From assembly GCA_047637855.1 (NCBI GenBank), contig JBLJBF010000080.1:1-11492 (forward strand): 11,492 bases of DNA, written 5' to 3'. The notes beneath the pieces are model-generated. The model searched no databases. It was not told the DNA's origin and saw only the letters and a list, made by a program, of their open reading frames with translations. The stretch comes from Pseudoflavonifractor sp047637855 (GTDB taxonomy: Bacteria > Bacillota > Clostridia > Oscillospirales > Oscillospiraceae). Position 1 is the first letter of the stretch; the number at the start of each line of letters is the position of its first letter. Below, in pieces: positions 1-6,884 of this stretch. Made by a program: the position numbers and the translations under genes.

Positions 1-279
1 GGAGGCATAAGCCGCGTCCAGCACCTTAAAGCGCTCGGTCTCGCGGTACCCCTCGATGGTGGTGACGGTGCTGCCCTCCACGCGCCCCATGGCCACCATG
101 CAGCTGTTGACCAGCCTGCCGTCCAGAATCACGCTGCACGCGCCGCATTCGCCCTCCTTACAGCCGCACTTCACGCCGGTATTCTCAAACCCGTCGCGCA
201 GCACCTCCAGTAGCCGGGCGGTGGCGCTGCCCTCGTAAGTGACCTGCTTTCCGTTCAGGATAAAAGTAATGCCGTCCAT
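1..279 (-). CDS. Molybdenum hydroxylase 2Fe-2S subunit (XdhC/CoxS-like), partial
   Basis: The first 93 residues of a small iron-sulfur subunit are visible; the 3' end lies beyond the left edge. Such subunits (normally about 150-165 aa) carry two [2Fe-2S] clusters and pass electrons from the molybdopterin centre to an FAD subunit or other acceptor. The plant-ferredoxin-type site is seen as C40-x4-C45-x2-C48-x11-C60, within the typical CGCKEGECGAC context. The second, C-terminal cluster (CxxC and CxC) would be outside the window. The ATG overlaps the stop of the upstream large-subunit gene by one base (TAATG), with an AGGAGG seven bases before it, so the two should be translationally coupled and form one enzyme. 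The family is clear; whether the enzyme is a xanthine, purine or aldehyde hydroxylase cannot be told from this fragment. Confidence 0.93.
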   Translation of the reverse strand, partial: MDGITFILNGKQVTYEGSATARLLEVLRDGFENTGVKCGCKEGECGACSVILDGRLVNSCMVAMGRVEGSTVTTIEGYRETERFKVLDAAYAS

Positions 280-2414
280 TAGATCGCCTCCTTTTGCGCG
301 CTGGCCTGCAGGACTTTTAATGCGTCCTCGGTGCTGAATGGAGCGTGGTGCAGGCAGACGCCGCCAAGGGCCTGCTCCATCGCCTCGACATACGCGCCGG
401 GTGCTCCTACCAGGGGCAGCTCGCCCGCGCCCTTTGCGCCATAAGGCCCAAGGGGATATTCCTCCACGTGCATTTTCACTTTCAGGTTGGGGATGTCCAC
501 CGAGGTGGGAATGATGTAGTCGCTGAAGCTGTTGTTGCGAATGCGGCCCTTGGCGTCGGTATGCATCTGCTCCATGCTGGAATAGCCCAGGCCCTGCATG
601 AGGCCGCCCTCCATCTGGCCGACCACAATATTCATGTCAATGGGTGTGCCCACGTCAAAGCTGGCCCAGGCGCCCAGCACCTCGTTTACGCCGGTCAATG
701 TATCTACCTGCACCTCCACCGCACAGGCGGCCCAGGCATAGGTGGGGTAGGCGTCGCCCTGGAACTTATCAAGGTAGAAGGGGATGACGAAATCCGGCTC
801 CTTGAAGTGCTCCTCAACGACCTGCTCCTCGCCCTCCTTCCACTGGCTGCGCAGGTTGATGGCAGCACGGCGCAGAAGCTCGCCCACCGTCATCAGGCTG
901 CGGGAGGCCACCGTGGGGCCCGAGTCGGGCACGCGGTCGGTGTCCGGATTTTCATAGCTCACCTTGTCGAGGGGCAGGTTCAACTCGCTTGCGACAATTT
1001 TACAGAAGGTGGTCTTGAGGCCCTGGCCAATATCGGTCTGGCTGGCCAGGCACTCCACAAGGCCCTCCTTGGTCTTGCGCAACTTAACCACGGCCTTGAT
1101 GAGGTCCCGCTCGCCGCTGCCGGTAAAGCCCGCGCCGTGGAACCAGACGCTCAGGCCGATGCCCTTGCGGAAGCGCCCGGTCTGGGGCTTCTGGTACTCG
1201 GCCCACTTCTCCCGGTAGCCGCTCATCTCCTCCGCCTCGGCTATCATGGCGGGCAGGGGCACGGGGAAATGGTACTTGCCGCCGGTGGAGGTGGTGTCGT
1301 TCTGCGCTACCAGATGCCGCTTTTTAAAGTGCAGCGGCTCCTCGCCCAAGTCCTTGGCGATGTGGTCCATCATCATTTCAACGGCGAAGAAGGTCTGCGG
1401 CGCGCCAAAGCCGCGGTAGGCCCCGGTGGGGATGGTGTTGGTCTTCATGGCGCGGCCGCGCACCTTGAGATTGCTTACCCGGTATACGCCGGGAGACGCG
1501 ATGATGCCGCGCTGGAGCACCACGGCGGAGAGGGTGGTAAACCCGCCGGAGTTAAACTTTACGTCGATGTCCATGGCCGTGACCGTGCCGTCCTTTACCG
1601 CCACCTTGTACCGGCAGAGGGAAGGGTGGCGCTTGGAGGTGAACTCCATGTCCTCCCGCCGCCCGTAGATCACGCGCACGCGCTTGCCGCCCGCCTTATA
1701 GGCGGCCACGGCCACCTGGCAGGCCAAAATGGAGGGGTACGCCTCCTTCCCACCGAAGCCGCCTCCGGTGGTGTCCTGCATGACGCGCACCTTATCGGGG
1801 GTCAGGCCCGCCGCCTTGGCGATCGCCCCGTGTACATAGTAGGGACACTGCATACTGCCGTGCACCGTCATTTTCCCGTCCTTATATTCGGCGATCATGC
1901 CCTGGGTCTCAAGATATGCCTGCTCCTGGTAGCCAGTCTCAAATTCTTCGTCATATACCTTGTCGGCCTCGGCAAAGGCGGCGTCCACATCGCCCTGTCC
2001 AAAGTTATAGTCAAAGAAGACGGTGTCCGCGTCCCGGATGTCCAGAACGGCGGGCAACACCTCATACACCACATTGACCGCGGCGGCGAGGCGCTCCACC
2101 TCTTTTTCATCCGGACCTACCACCATCAGCACCGGGTCGCCAATGTACTCCACCGTCTCATCGGCATACACGGGGGTGTCGTCCATCACGATATGGACCT
2201 GGTTGGTGCCCGGCACGTCGCTTTTGTCCACCGAAAAATAGCCTTCCGGCATGGGCGGGAGCTGAATGTCCAGTATGCGGGCGCGGGCGTGGGGCGAACG
2301 CACCAGCTTGCCGTACAGCACGCCGTCGCAGGGCCAGTCTGCCACATAGATGGCGCTGCCGTCCATCTTAGGCGCGTGGTCTTTTTTGACAACCGATCTA
2401 CTGATTTCTCTCAT
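279..2414 (-). CDS. Xanthine dehydrogenase-family molybdopterin-binding large subunit (XdhA-like)
   Basis: This is a 711-aa catalytic subunit of the xanthine oxidase family, which hydroxylates N-heterocycles or aldehydes at a molybdopterin centre in the cytoplasm. Residues about 16-118 form the a/b hammerhead domain; the rest is the Moco-binding domain. Visible motifs are GGGFGGK (217-223), GAYRGFG (331-337), QTDIGQG (459-465), and GAKGAGE (659-665), whose final Glu665 matches the catalytic base. Glu164 (in YQEQAYLE) and Arg334 align by eye with bovine XDH Glu802 and Arg880, the purine-binding pair, which favours a purine substrate. The start at 2414 is chosen over an ATG at 2423 because AGGAGG lies 10 nt before the former but only 1 nt before the latter. 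It follows the mocA-like gene by 25 nt and overlaps the 2Fe-2S subunit gene by one base. It lacks an iron-sulfur domain of its own and presumably pairs with that subunit. Exact substrate is unknown. Confidence 0.92.
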   Translation of the reverse strand: MREISRSVVKKDHAPKMDGSAIYVADWPCDGVLYGKLVRSPHARARILDIQLPPMPEGYFSVDKSDVPGTNQVHIVMDDTPVYADETVEYIGDPVLMVVGPDEKEVERLAAAVNVVYEVLPAVLDIRDADTVFFDYNFGQGDVDAAFAEADKVYDEEFETGYQEQAYLETQGMIAEYKDGKMTVHGSMQCPYYVHGAIAKAAGLTPDKVRVMQDTTGGGFGGKEAYPSILACQVAVAAYKAGGKRVRVIYGRREDMEFTSKRHPSLCRYKVAVKDGTVTAMDIDVKFNSGGFTTLSAVVLQRGIIASPGVYRVSNLKVRGRAMKTNTIPTGAYRGFGAPQTFFAVEMMMDHIAKDLGEEPLHFKKRHLVAQNDTTSTGGKYHFPVPLPAMIAEAEEMSGYREKWAEYQKPQTGRFRKGIGLSVWFHGAGFTGSGERDLIKAVVKLRKTKEGLVECLASQTDIGQGLKTTFCKIVASELNLPLDKVSYENPDTDRVPDSGPTVASRSLMTVGELLRRAAINLRSQWKEGEEQVVEEHFKEPDFVIPFYLDKFQGDAYPTYAWAACAVEVQVDTLTGVNEVLGAWASFDVGTPIDMNIVVGQMEGGLMQGLGYSSMEQMHTDAKGRIRNNSFSDYIIPTSVDIPNLKVKMHVEEYPLGPYGAKGAGELPLVGAPGAYVEAMEQALGGVCLHHAPFSTEDALKVLQASAQKEAI
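287..292 (-). promoter_or_regulatory. Ribosome binding site of the 2Fe-2S subunit gene
   Basis: A perfect AGGAGG lies 7 nt before the ATG at 279, inside the last codons of the upstream large-subunit gene. It supports this start and a coupled reinitiation mode of translation. Confidence 0.8.
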
Positions 2415-2424
2415 TGCAAGCATT

Positions 2425-2430
2425 CCTCCT
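2425..2430 (-). promoter_or_regulatory. Ribosome binding site that decides the large-subunit start
   Basis: The AGGAGG is directly followed by one base and an ATG (2423), too close for initiation. The next in-frame ATG (2414) is 10 nt away and is taken as the true start, shortening the protein by three residues. Confidence 0.75.
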
Positions 2431-2439
2431 TTTCATGTT

Positions 2440-3093
2440 TCAAATTGCGCTTGATACAGCTGTGGGAAGTGGATAGCGGGCATCCTGCTTCTGCTCTATA
2501 TACCGCAGCAGCCTGCGGTAGTCGTCGGGTGTGTCGGTGTCCAAAGTACAGCCGGTGTCGTCCACGGCGACCTCCGCCGTCTCCCCCTCGTACTGTTTCC
2601 ATACCTCGCGCAACCCACCCCCGCCGTGAAAGGCCAGAATAGACGGGATGCACTCCGCCGAAACCAACGGGGGGTGCTTACGTCGCCCGGAAAAGGTAGG
2701 AAAGGCCAGCTTGGCCCCGGTTTTCTGCAGGGCGGCGCGCACAAGCAAAAAGGTTTCGCCGTCCACCGCGGGCATATCGCCTGGCAGCAGAAAGAAGGCC
2801 ACGCAGGGCGGCAGCGCGGCAGCCCCGATTTTGGCCGACGCCAGCATATCGGTGCTCTCATAGTCTGGGTTACGGACGATCCCCACCTCCTGATGGGAAA
2901 AACGCCTGCGCAGCACGGTCTCCACCTGGTCGGCTTGGTAGCCCAGCACCACAGTGACGTGAGCCACCCCGCCGCCGAGCATGCTCTGGATGCTGCGCTC
3001 GATCAAAGTCTCCTCCCCCACCGGCATCAGGGGCTTAAAACTGCCCATACGGCTGGAGAGACCCGCTGCCAGGATAAGACCGTTCACCTTCAT
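2440..3093 (-). CDS. MocA/YgfJ-like molybdenum cofactor nucleotidyltransferase
   Basis: This 217-aa protein belongs to the MobA-like NTP transferase family. MocA members transfer CMP from CTP to molybdopterin to make the MCD cofactor used by xanthine dehydrogenase-family enzymes; the YgfJ branch is linked with selenium-dependent molybdenum hydroxylases. The N-terminal nucleotide-binding signature LAAGLSSRMGSFKPL (8-22) is intact, with the metal-binding Asp106 in LLPGDMPAV, the loop GRRKHPPLVS (136-145, usually GHP, here KHP), and the C-terminal DTDTPDDY (185-192). The length is normal for the family. The ATG overlaps the stop of the upstream hydroxylase gene (ATGA), and AGAAGG serves as its ribosome binding site. 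Placement between two molybdenum hydroxylase genes strongly supports a role in cofactor maturation. The nucleotide used (CTP or GTP) is inferred, not proven. Confidence 0.88.
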   Translation of the reverse strand: MKVNGLILAAGLSSRMGSFKPLMPVGEETLIERSIQSMLGGGVAHVTVVLGYQADQVETVLRRRFSHQEVGIVRNPDYESTDMLASAKIGAAALPPCVAFFLLPGDMPAVDGETFLLVRAALQKTGAKLAFPTFSGRRKHPPLVSAECIPSILAFHGGGGLREVWKQYEGETAEVAVDDTGCTLDTDTPDDYRRLLRYIEQKQDARYPLPTAVSSAI

Positions 3094-5657
3094 TTTTTTG
3101 CCTTCTTATAGTAGGTGTCCTGCAGCGGGAGGCGTGTGCGCAGCTTGCCGTCAAGACGGTAATAGGCGTGGGCGCAAGCCGGAGAAGTCGGGATAAGGCA
3201 CAGCTCACCCACACCCTTGGCCCCCATGGCAAGGGGGAGCTTTGCCCCGGGTGCCTGAATCAGCTTCACTTCGATGGGGGGCGCGTCGGGGGCGCGCATC
3301 AGGCCCAGCGTGCCAAATTTCACCTTGGGGTATCCGCCCTCGATGGGGAAATCCTCCGTCAGGGCAAAGCCGAGCCCCATTACGATTCCGCCCTCGATCT
3401 GCCCCTCCACGCTCTGGATATTGACCGGCGTACCCACGTCGTAGGCGGCCACGACCTTATCGATCCTGCCGCTCTCCTCCAGCACCACCACCTGCGCGCC
3501 ATAGCTGTAGCTGACGTGGCTTACGGGGTTTTTCTTGTCCGTACCCATGGGGTCGGTGATGGGCACGTACTCGCCGTAAAACTCCTGGCCCTCCAGGTCG
3601 GCAAGGGCTTTGCCGGAGTTTAGCGCCTCAGCCAGCTTTTCACCGGCCCGGCGGGCGGCCTCGCCGGTCACCACCGTCTGGCGGCTGGCCGTGCTGGTGC
3701 CGCTGTCGGGGGTGCGCACGGTGTCGGGCCGCTCGTGGTAAACACGGCTGGGGTCAAGCCCGGTCATCTCGCACACCATCTGGGTGCAGACCGTGGCGAT
3801 GCCCTGGCCCATGCAGGCGGCGCTGGTGCGAATGTGGACGATGCCGTTTTCAACGCTGAGGAGCACCCGCCCGGTGTCCCGGATGCCGATGCCCTTGCCG
3901 CTGTTTTTAAAGGCACAGGCAAGGCCGGCGTAGGGGTGGGTCTCGTAAACATCCTTCACCGCCTCAAGGCACTCGGCCATGGCGCAGTTCTCGTCCGCCA
4001 GCTGGCCGTTGGGCAGTTCCTGCCCGGGGCGGATGGCGTTTTTGTAGCGGATTTCCCACGGGGAAATACCCACCAGCTCGGCCAGAAGATTGAGGTTATT
4101 TTCGGTGGCAAAGCACGACTGGGTCACGCCAAAACCACGGTACGCCCCGGCCACCACGTTGTTGGTGTACACGCTCATGCCGAGTATGTCCACGTTTTGA
4201 TAATTGTATGGCCCGGCGGCATGGGTGCAGGCCCGCTGCAGCACCGGCCCGCCCAGGCTGGCGTACGCCCCGGTGTCGGCAATCAAAATCGCCTTCATGG
4301 CCGTGAGGTTCCCCTCCTCGTCGCAGGCGGTGGTGAACTCCATGTCCATAGCATGGCGCTTGGTGTGGTAGAGAAGGCTCTCCTGGCGGCTGAACTTTAC
4401 CTTGACCGGTGCCTTCACATACCAGGCCATCAGCGCGGCGTGGTGCTGTACGCTCATGTCCTCCTTGCCGCCAAAGCCGCCGCCCACCAGTTTGCTCTGG
4501 CAGTGCACCTTTTCCTCCGGGATCTTCAGCATGGCGGCGATCTCGTGCCTTTCGTCGTATACGCTCTGGGCGCCGCTGTACAGGAAGATGCCGTCCTCAC
4601 CTTCGGGCATAGCAATGGCGCACTCGGGCTCCATAAAGGCGTGGTCGTTGAAGGGGGTATAGTATTTGCGCGTGACCACATACTTCGACTGCTTAATGAC
4701 GGCGTCCGCGTTGCCGCGAATCAGAATCTCCTTGCGCATGATGTTGCCGCCCTTGTGGATCAAAGGCGCGTCGGCTTTCAGGGCGTCGGTGGGGCTGGTA
4801 ACGGGGATAAGCTCGGTGTAGTCCACCTCGATGAGAGCGAGCACCTCGTCCAGCGCCTCCTGGGTTTTGGTGCATACCAGCGCAATGGCGTCCCCGATGT
4901 AGCGCGTGGTGTCCCCCTCGGCGATCATTACATCCCAGTCGGGAATGATGTGGCCGGTCTTATTGTAGGGGACGTCCCTGGCGGTCAGGATCTTCACGCA
5001 CTGGGGATGGGCCTCCGCCTTGGAGAGGTCGATCTTATTGACCACCGCGCGGGGATATTTGGAGCGCAGGGCCTTGGCGTACAGCATACCCGGCAGCACG
5101 ACGTCGTCCACAAACTCGCCGGTTCCTAAGACCTTCTCCCGCACGTCGGGCCTGGAAAAGCGGCGGTTGACGCCGGTGGCTGTCTCGGGCGCAGGAATGG
5201 GGCGGTCTTCCCGGAAAAACTCCGCGGCCATCAAAATGGCGTCTTCAATTTTTGCGTATCCGGTGCAGCGGCAGATGTTTCCCCGCAGCGCGGCCTTCAC
5301 CTCGGCGCGGGTGGGGCTTTGATTCTCGTCCAGGAGGGCCTTGGCCGAAATGACCATGCCGGGGATGCAGAAGCCGCACTGCACGGCTCCGGCCTCACCA
5401 AAGCAGTAGGTGTACACATCCTTTTCCCGCTCGCTCAGGCCCTCCACCGTAACGATGCTCTTGCCCTCAAACTTGGATAGGTTCTGGGTACAGGCCTTTA
5501 CCTTTTTTCCGTCCACCAATATGGTGCAGGTGCCGCAGGCGCCCTCGCTGCACCCATCCTTCGTGGCGGTCAGCCGCAGATCGTCCCTCAAAAAAGATAA
5601 TAGGCGCTTATCCTTCTCTGTGTGGACCTGGGTTCCGTTTATAGTCAGGGTAAACAT
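3090..5657 (-). CDS. Fused 2Fe-2S/molybdopterin hydroxylase, selenium-dependent xanthine dehydrogenase type
   Basis: This 855-aa single-chain enzyme has the layout of Desulfovibrio aldehyde oxidoreductase and of the clostridial selenium-dependent molybdenum hydroxylase family. The N-terminal ferredoxin-like domain has C36-x4-C41-x2-C44-x11-C56; the second [2Fe-2S] domain has C94xxC97 and C129xC131. A hammerhead domain follows (about 175-285), then the Moco domain with GGGFGGK (392-398), GAYRGFG (504-510) and GAKGVGE (812-818), catalytic Glu818. Arg507 aligns with bovine XDH Arg880, but the Glu802 position appears to be Asp338 (in FNDHAFMEPE), unlike the second hydroxylase in this operon. There is no FAD domain. 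The selenium in this family is a labile ligand, so no selenocysteine codon is expected, and none is seen. GGAGG lies 7 nt before the ATG. It is the first gene of the operon and overlaps the mocA-like gene by 4 nt. Substrate (xanthine, purine or other) is inferred from family only. Confidence 0.9.
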   Translation of the reverse strand: MFTLTINGTQVHTEKDKRLLSFLRDDLRLTATKDGCSEGACGTCTILVDGKKVKACTQNLSKFEGKSIVTVEGLSEREKDVYTYCFGEAGAVQCGFCIPGMVISAKALLDENQSPTRAEVKAALRGNICRCTGYAKIEDAILMAAEFFREDRPIPAPETATGVNRRFSRPDVREKVLGTGEFVDDVVLPGMLYAKALRSKYPRAVVNKIDLSKAEAHPQCVKILTARDVPYNKTGHIIPDWDVMIAEGDTTRYIGDAIALVCTKTQEALDEVLALIEVDYTELIPVTSPTDALKADAPLIHKGGNIMRKEILIRGNADAVIKQSKYVVTRKYYTPFNDHAFMEPECAIAMPEGEDGIFLYSGAQSVYDERHEIAAMLKIPEEKVHCQSKLVGGGFGGKEDMSVQHHAALMAWYVKAPVKVKFSRQESLLYHTKRHAMDMEFTTACDEEGNLTAMKAILIADTGAYASLGGPVLQRACTHAAGPYNYQNVDILGMSVYTNNVVAGAYRGFGVTQSCFATENNLNLLAELVGISPWEIRYKNAIRPGQELPNGQLADENCAMAECLEAVKDVYETHPYAGLACAFKNSGKGIGIRDTGRVLLSVENGIVHIRTSAACMGQGIATVCTQMVCEMTGLDPSRVYHERPDTVRTPDSGTSTASRQTVVTGEAARRAGEKLAEALNSGKALADLEGQEFYGEYVPITDPMGTDKKNPVSHVSYSYGAQVVVLEESGRIDKVVAAYDVGTPVNIQSVEGQIEGGIVMGLGFALTEDFPIEGGYPKVKFGTLGLMRAPDAPPIEVKLIQAPGAKLPLAMGAKGVGELCLIPTSPACAHAYYRLDGKLRTRLPLQDTYYKKAKK

Positions 5658-5713
5658 CGCTTCTCCTCCCGCTTATTGTGAAATTGTGTAAAATTACGAT
5701 ACCGATTGTCTCT

Positions 5714-5743
5714 ATTGTAGTGTGTAACGCTCGGTTATGCCAA
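5714..5743 (-). promoter_or_regulatory. Sigma-A-type promoter of the molybdenum hydroxylase operon
   Basis: On the minus strand, TTGGCA (5738-5743) and TACAAT (5714-5719) are 18 bp apart, each one mismatch from consensus. Transcription would begin near 5707, leaving a leader of about 50 nt, too short for a molybdenum cofactor riboswitch. The spacer holds TAAC-N5-GTTA (5725-5737), a possible operator. Confidence 0.7.
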
Positions 5744-5778
5744 ATTCTTTGTTGGAGGAACATGACCCCTGATCTGTA

Positions 5779-5813
5779 AAACCGGCCCGTCTCCTAAGGA
5801 GACGGGCCGGTTT
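5779..5813 (-). terminator. Intrinsic terminator of the MocA-ModE regulator gene
   Basis: A perfect 17-bp inverted repeat (5779-5795 with 5797-5813) rich in GC forms a hairpin, with the central bases opening as the loop. Read on the minus strand it ends in GGTTTTAC, a short U-tract. It lies 19 nt after the stop of the regulator gene and just upstream of the operon promoter, so it insulates the hydroxylase operon from the regulator transcript. Confidence 0.85.
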
Positions 5814-5832
5814 CGCGGTGTGCTTTCACGGT

Positions 5833-6765
5833 TCAGGACGGGAGAGGGGTAATCTTACGGAGCATCTGATAAAATCCCCCATTGGTGCAATCGATGACCC
5901 TCTCCTCATATTCCTGCCAGGCCTTTAAAAAGGCAAGGCCTTGCTGGGTCAAATCGCTCCGGCTTCCCTGCGTGCCGCCTTTGCGGCGGGTGATGAGCTC
6001 ATATCCCAAGGCCGCCTCCAGCTTATTGAGCATATCCCACGCCTTGCTCTGGGAGAGAGCCATCATGGTGCTGGCGGTGCGGACCGAGTGGGTCTCGCCG
6101 ATCAACAGCAGCAGCAGCTTCGCCCTGGCGTTGAACAGCTCCTCCTCCCGCTCCAGGCTGAGCCGCAGGCGGGGATGTAAAAACGCGGCCTTGTGTTCCT
6201 CGTAATACGCCTGCAAGCGGCTTTGCTGATGAATGGTGAGCAGAATGCCCTCGTCGCTGACCGCTACCGAAGTGCGGCGCTGAGGCATGGAGGCGAGAAC
6301 TCCCCTCAATCCCGTTTCGCCCCGCCAGGTGAGAAAGTCCGGCACCACAGTATCGGAGAATAAAATAGGATGCCCGCCCCTGCCCATGTAGGCGGGGGTG
6401 ACAATTTCGCCCGCCGTCCCGAGTAAGGCGTGGAGTGTATCGGGGCGAAAGATCGGCGTATTCACCGGGGAAAATACGATCCGCTCGCACTTCCCCCGCA
6501 AAAAAGAGAGGCCGATTTTTACCGAGTCGATCAGCTCGGGGTCTTCAAATTCCTCATTGTGCAAAAAGACCACGCCACGGCCGGCCAGCCTGTACTTGAC
6601 CTCATCGGCCTCCACTCCCGTCACCACGACGATGGGAAATACGCCCGCCTGCTGAAAGGTAAGCACGATGCGCTCCACCACGCTGATGCCGCCAAGCTGT
6701 AGCGTGGGGCGGCTGGCCTTTTTACTGGCGGCAGCGATAAGCCCCCCAACTCTGCCTATGATCAA
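5833..6765 (-). CDS. Regulator: degenerate MocA-like domain fused to ModE-like winged helix
   Basis: This 310-aa protein has two parts. Residues 1 to about 190 resemble MocA/MobA-like NTP transferases: the start IIGRVGGLIAAASKKASRP replaces the usual LAAGxSxRMG loop, SPVNTP (99-104) replaces the PGDMP metal-binding segment, while GRGGHP (128-133) is kept. Catalysis is therefore unlikely, and ligand sensing is a reasonable inference. Residues about 213-289 match the N-terminal winged helix of ModE: SKAWDMLNKLE corresponds to its recognition helix and RRKGGTQGSRSDLTQQG to the wing. ModE controls molybdenum genes in other bacteria, but no molybdate-binding MOP domain is present here. Two TTG codons can start it; the one at 6765 is chosen because AGGAGG is 9 nt away, against 3 nt for 6771. 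It lies directly upstream of the hydroxylase operon in the same orientation, behind a terminator, so it probably regulates that operon. Confidence 0.85.
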   Translation of the reverse strand: MIIGRVGGLIAAASKKASRPTLQLGGISVVERIVLTFQQAGVFPIVVVTGVEADEVKYRLAGRGVVFLHNEEFEDPELIDSVKIGLSFLRGKCERIVFSPVNTPIFRPDTLHALLGTAGEIVTPAYMGRGGHPILFSDTVVPDFLTWRGETGLRGVLASMPQRRTSVAVSDEGILLTIHQQSRLQAYYEEHKAAFLHPRLRLSLEREEELFNARAKLLLLLIGETHSVRTASTMMALSQSKAWDMLNKLEAALGYELITRRKGGTQGSRSDLTQQGLAFLKAWQEYEERVIDCTNGGFYQMLRKITPLPS

Positions 6766-6774
6766 CCGCAAGCC

Positions 6775-6780
6775 CCTCCT
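6775..6780 (-). promoter_or_regulatory. Ribosome binding site that decides the regulator start
   Basis: AGGAGG lies 3 nt before a TTG at 6771 and 9 nt before a second in-frame TTG at 6765. The spacing favours 6765. No ATG is near, so the gene appears to use a rare TTG start, consistent with low-level expression of a regulator. Confidence 0.6.
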
Positions 6781-6816
6781 TTCGTGACTGCCGCGCTTCG
6801 TCCAGCCATTTTTTCT

Positions 6817-6844
6817 ATTGTATCACATCCCTCAAAACTTACAA
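6817..6844 (-). promoter_or_regulatory. Promoter of the MocA-ModE regulator gene
   Basis: On the minus strand, TTGTAA (6839-6844) and TACAAT (6817-6822) are 16 bp apart. The -10 is preceded by TGA, giving an extended -10. Predicted transcription start is near 6810, about 45 nt before the TTG start. Confidence 0.6.
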
Positions 6845-6884
6845 CCACATTGTCCGACCCGGCACAGCCTGTACCTGCCCTGTT

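Noticed and set aside
345..2642. Open frame of 765 codons on the plus strand opposite the XdhA-like gene
   Set aside because: It mirrors the third-position GC bias of the real gene, is rich in His, Gly, Leu and Ala, has no recognisable domain, and the opposite strand encodes a full set of xanthine dehydrogenase motifs.
3090..3092. TGA at the end of the fused hydroxylase as a possible selenocysteine codon
   Set aside because: All family motifs are complete before it, selenium in these enzymes is a labile ligand, and the TGA overlaps the mocA start; no SECIS-like hairpin was seen.
3735..5129. Open frame of 464 codons on the plus strand opposite the fused hydroxylase
   Set aside because: It is an antisense shadow of a clearly coding gene, without a ribosome binding site or known motifs.
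5658..5707. Molybdenum cofactor riboswitch in the operon leader
   Set aside because: The predicted leader is only about 50 nt and lacks substantial stems, too short for that riboswitch.
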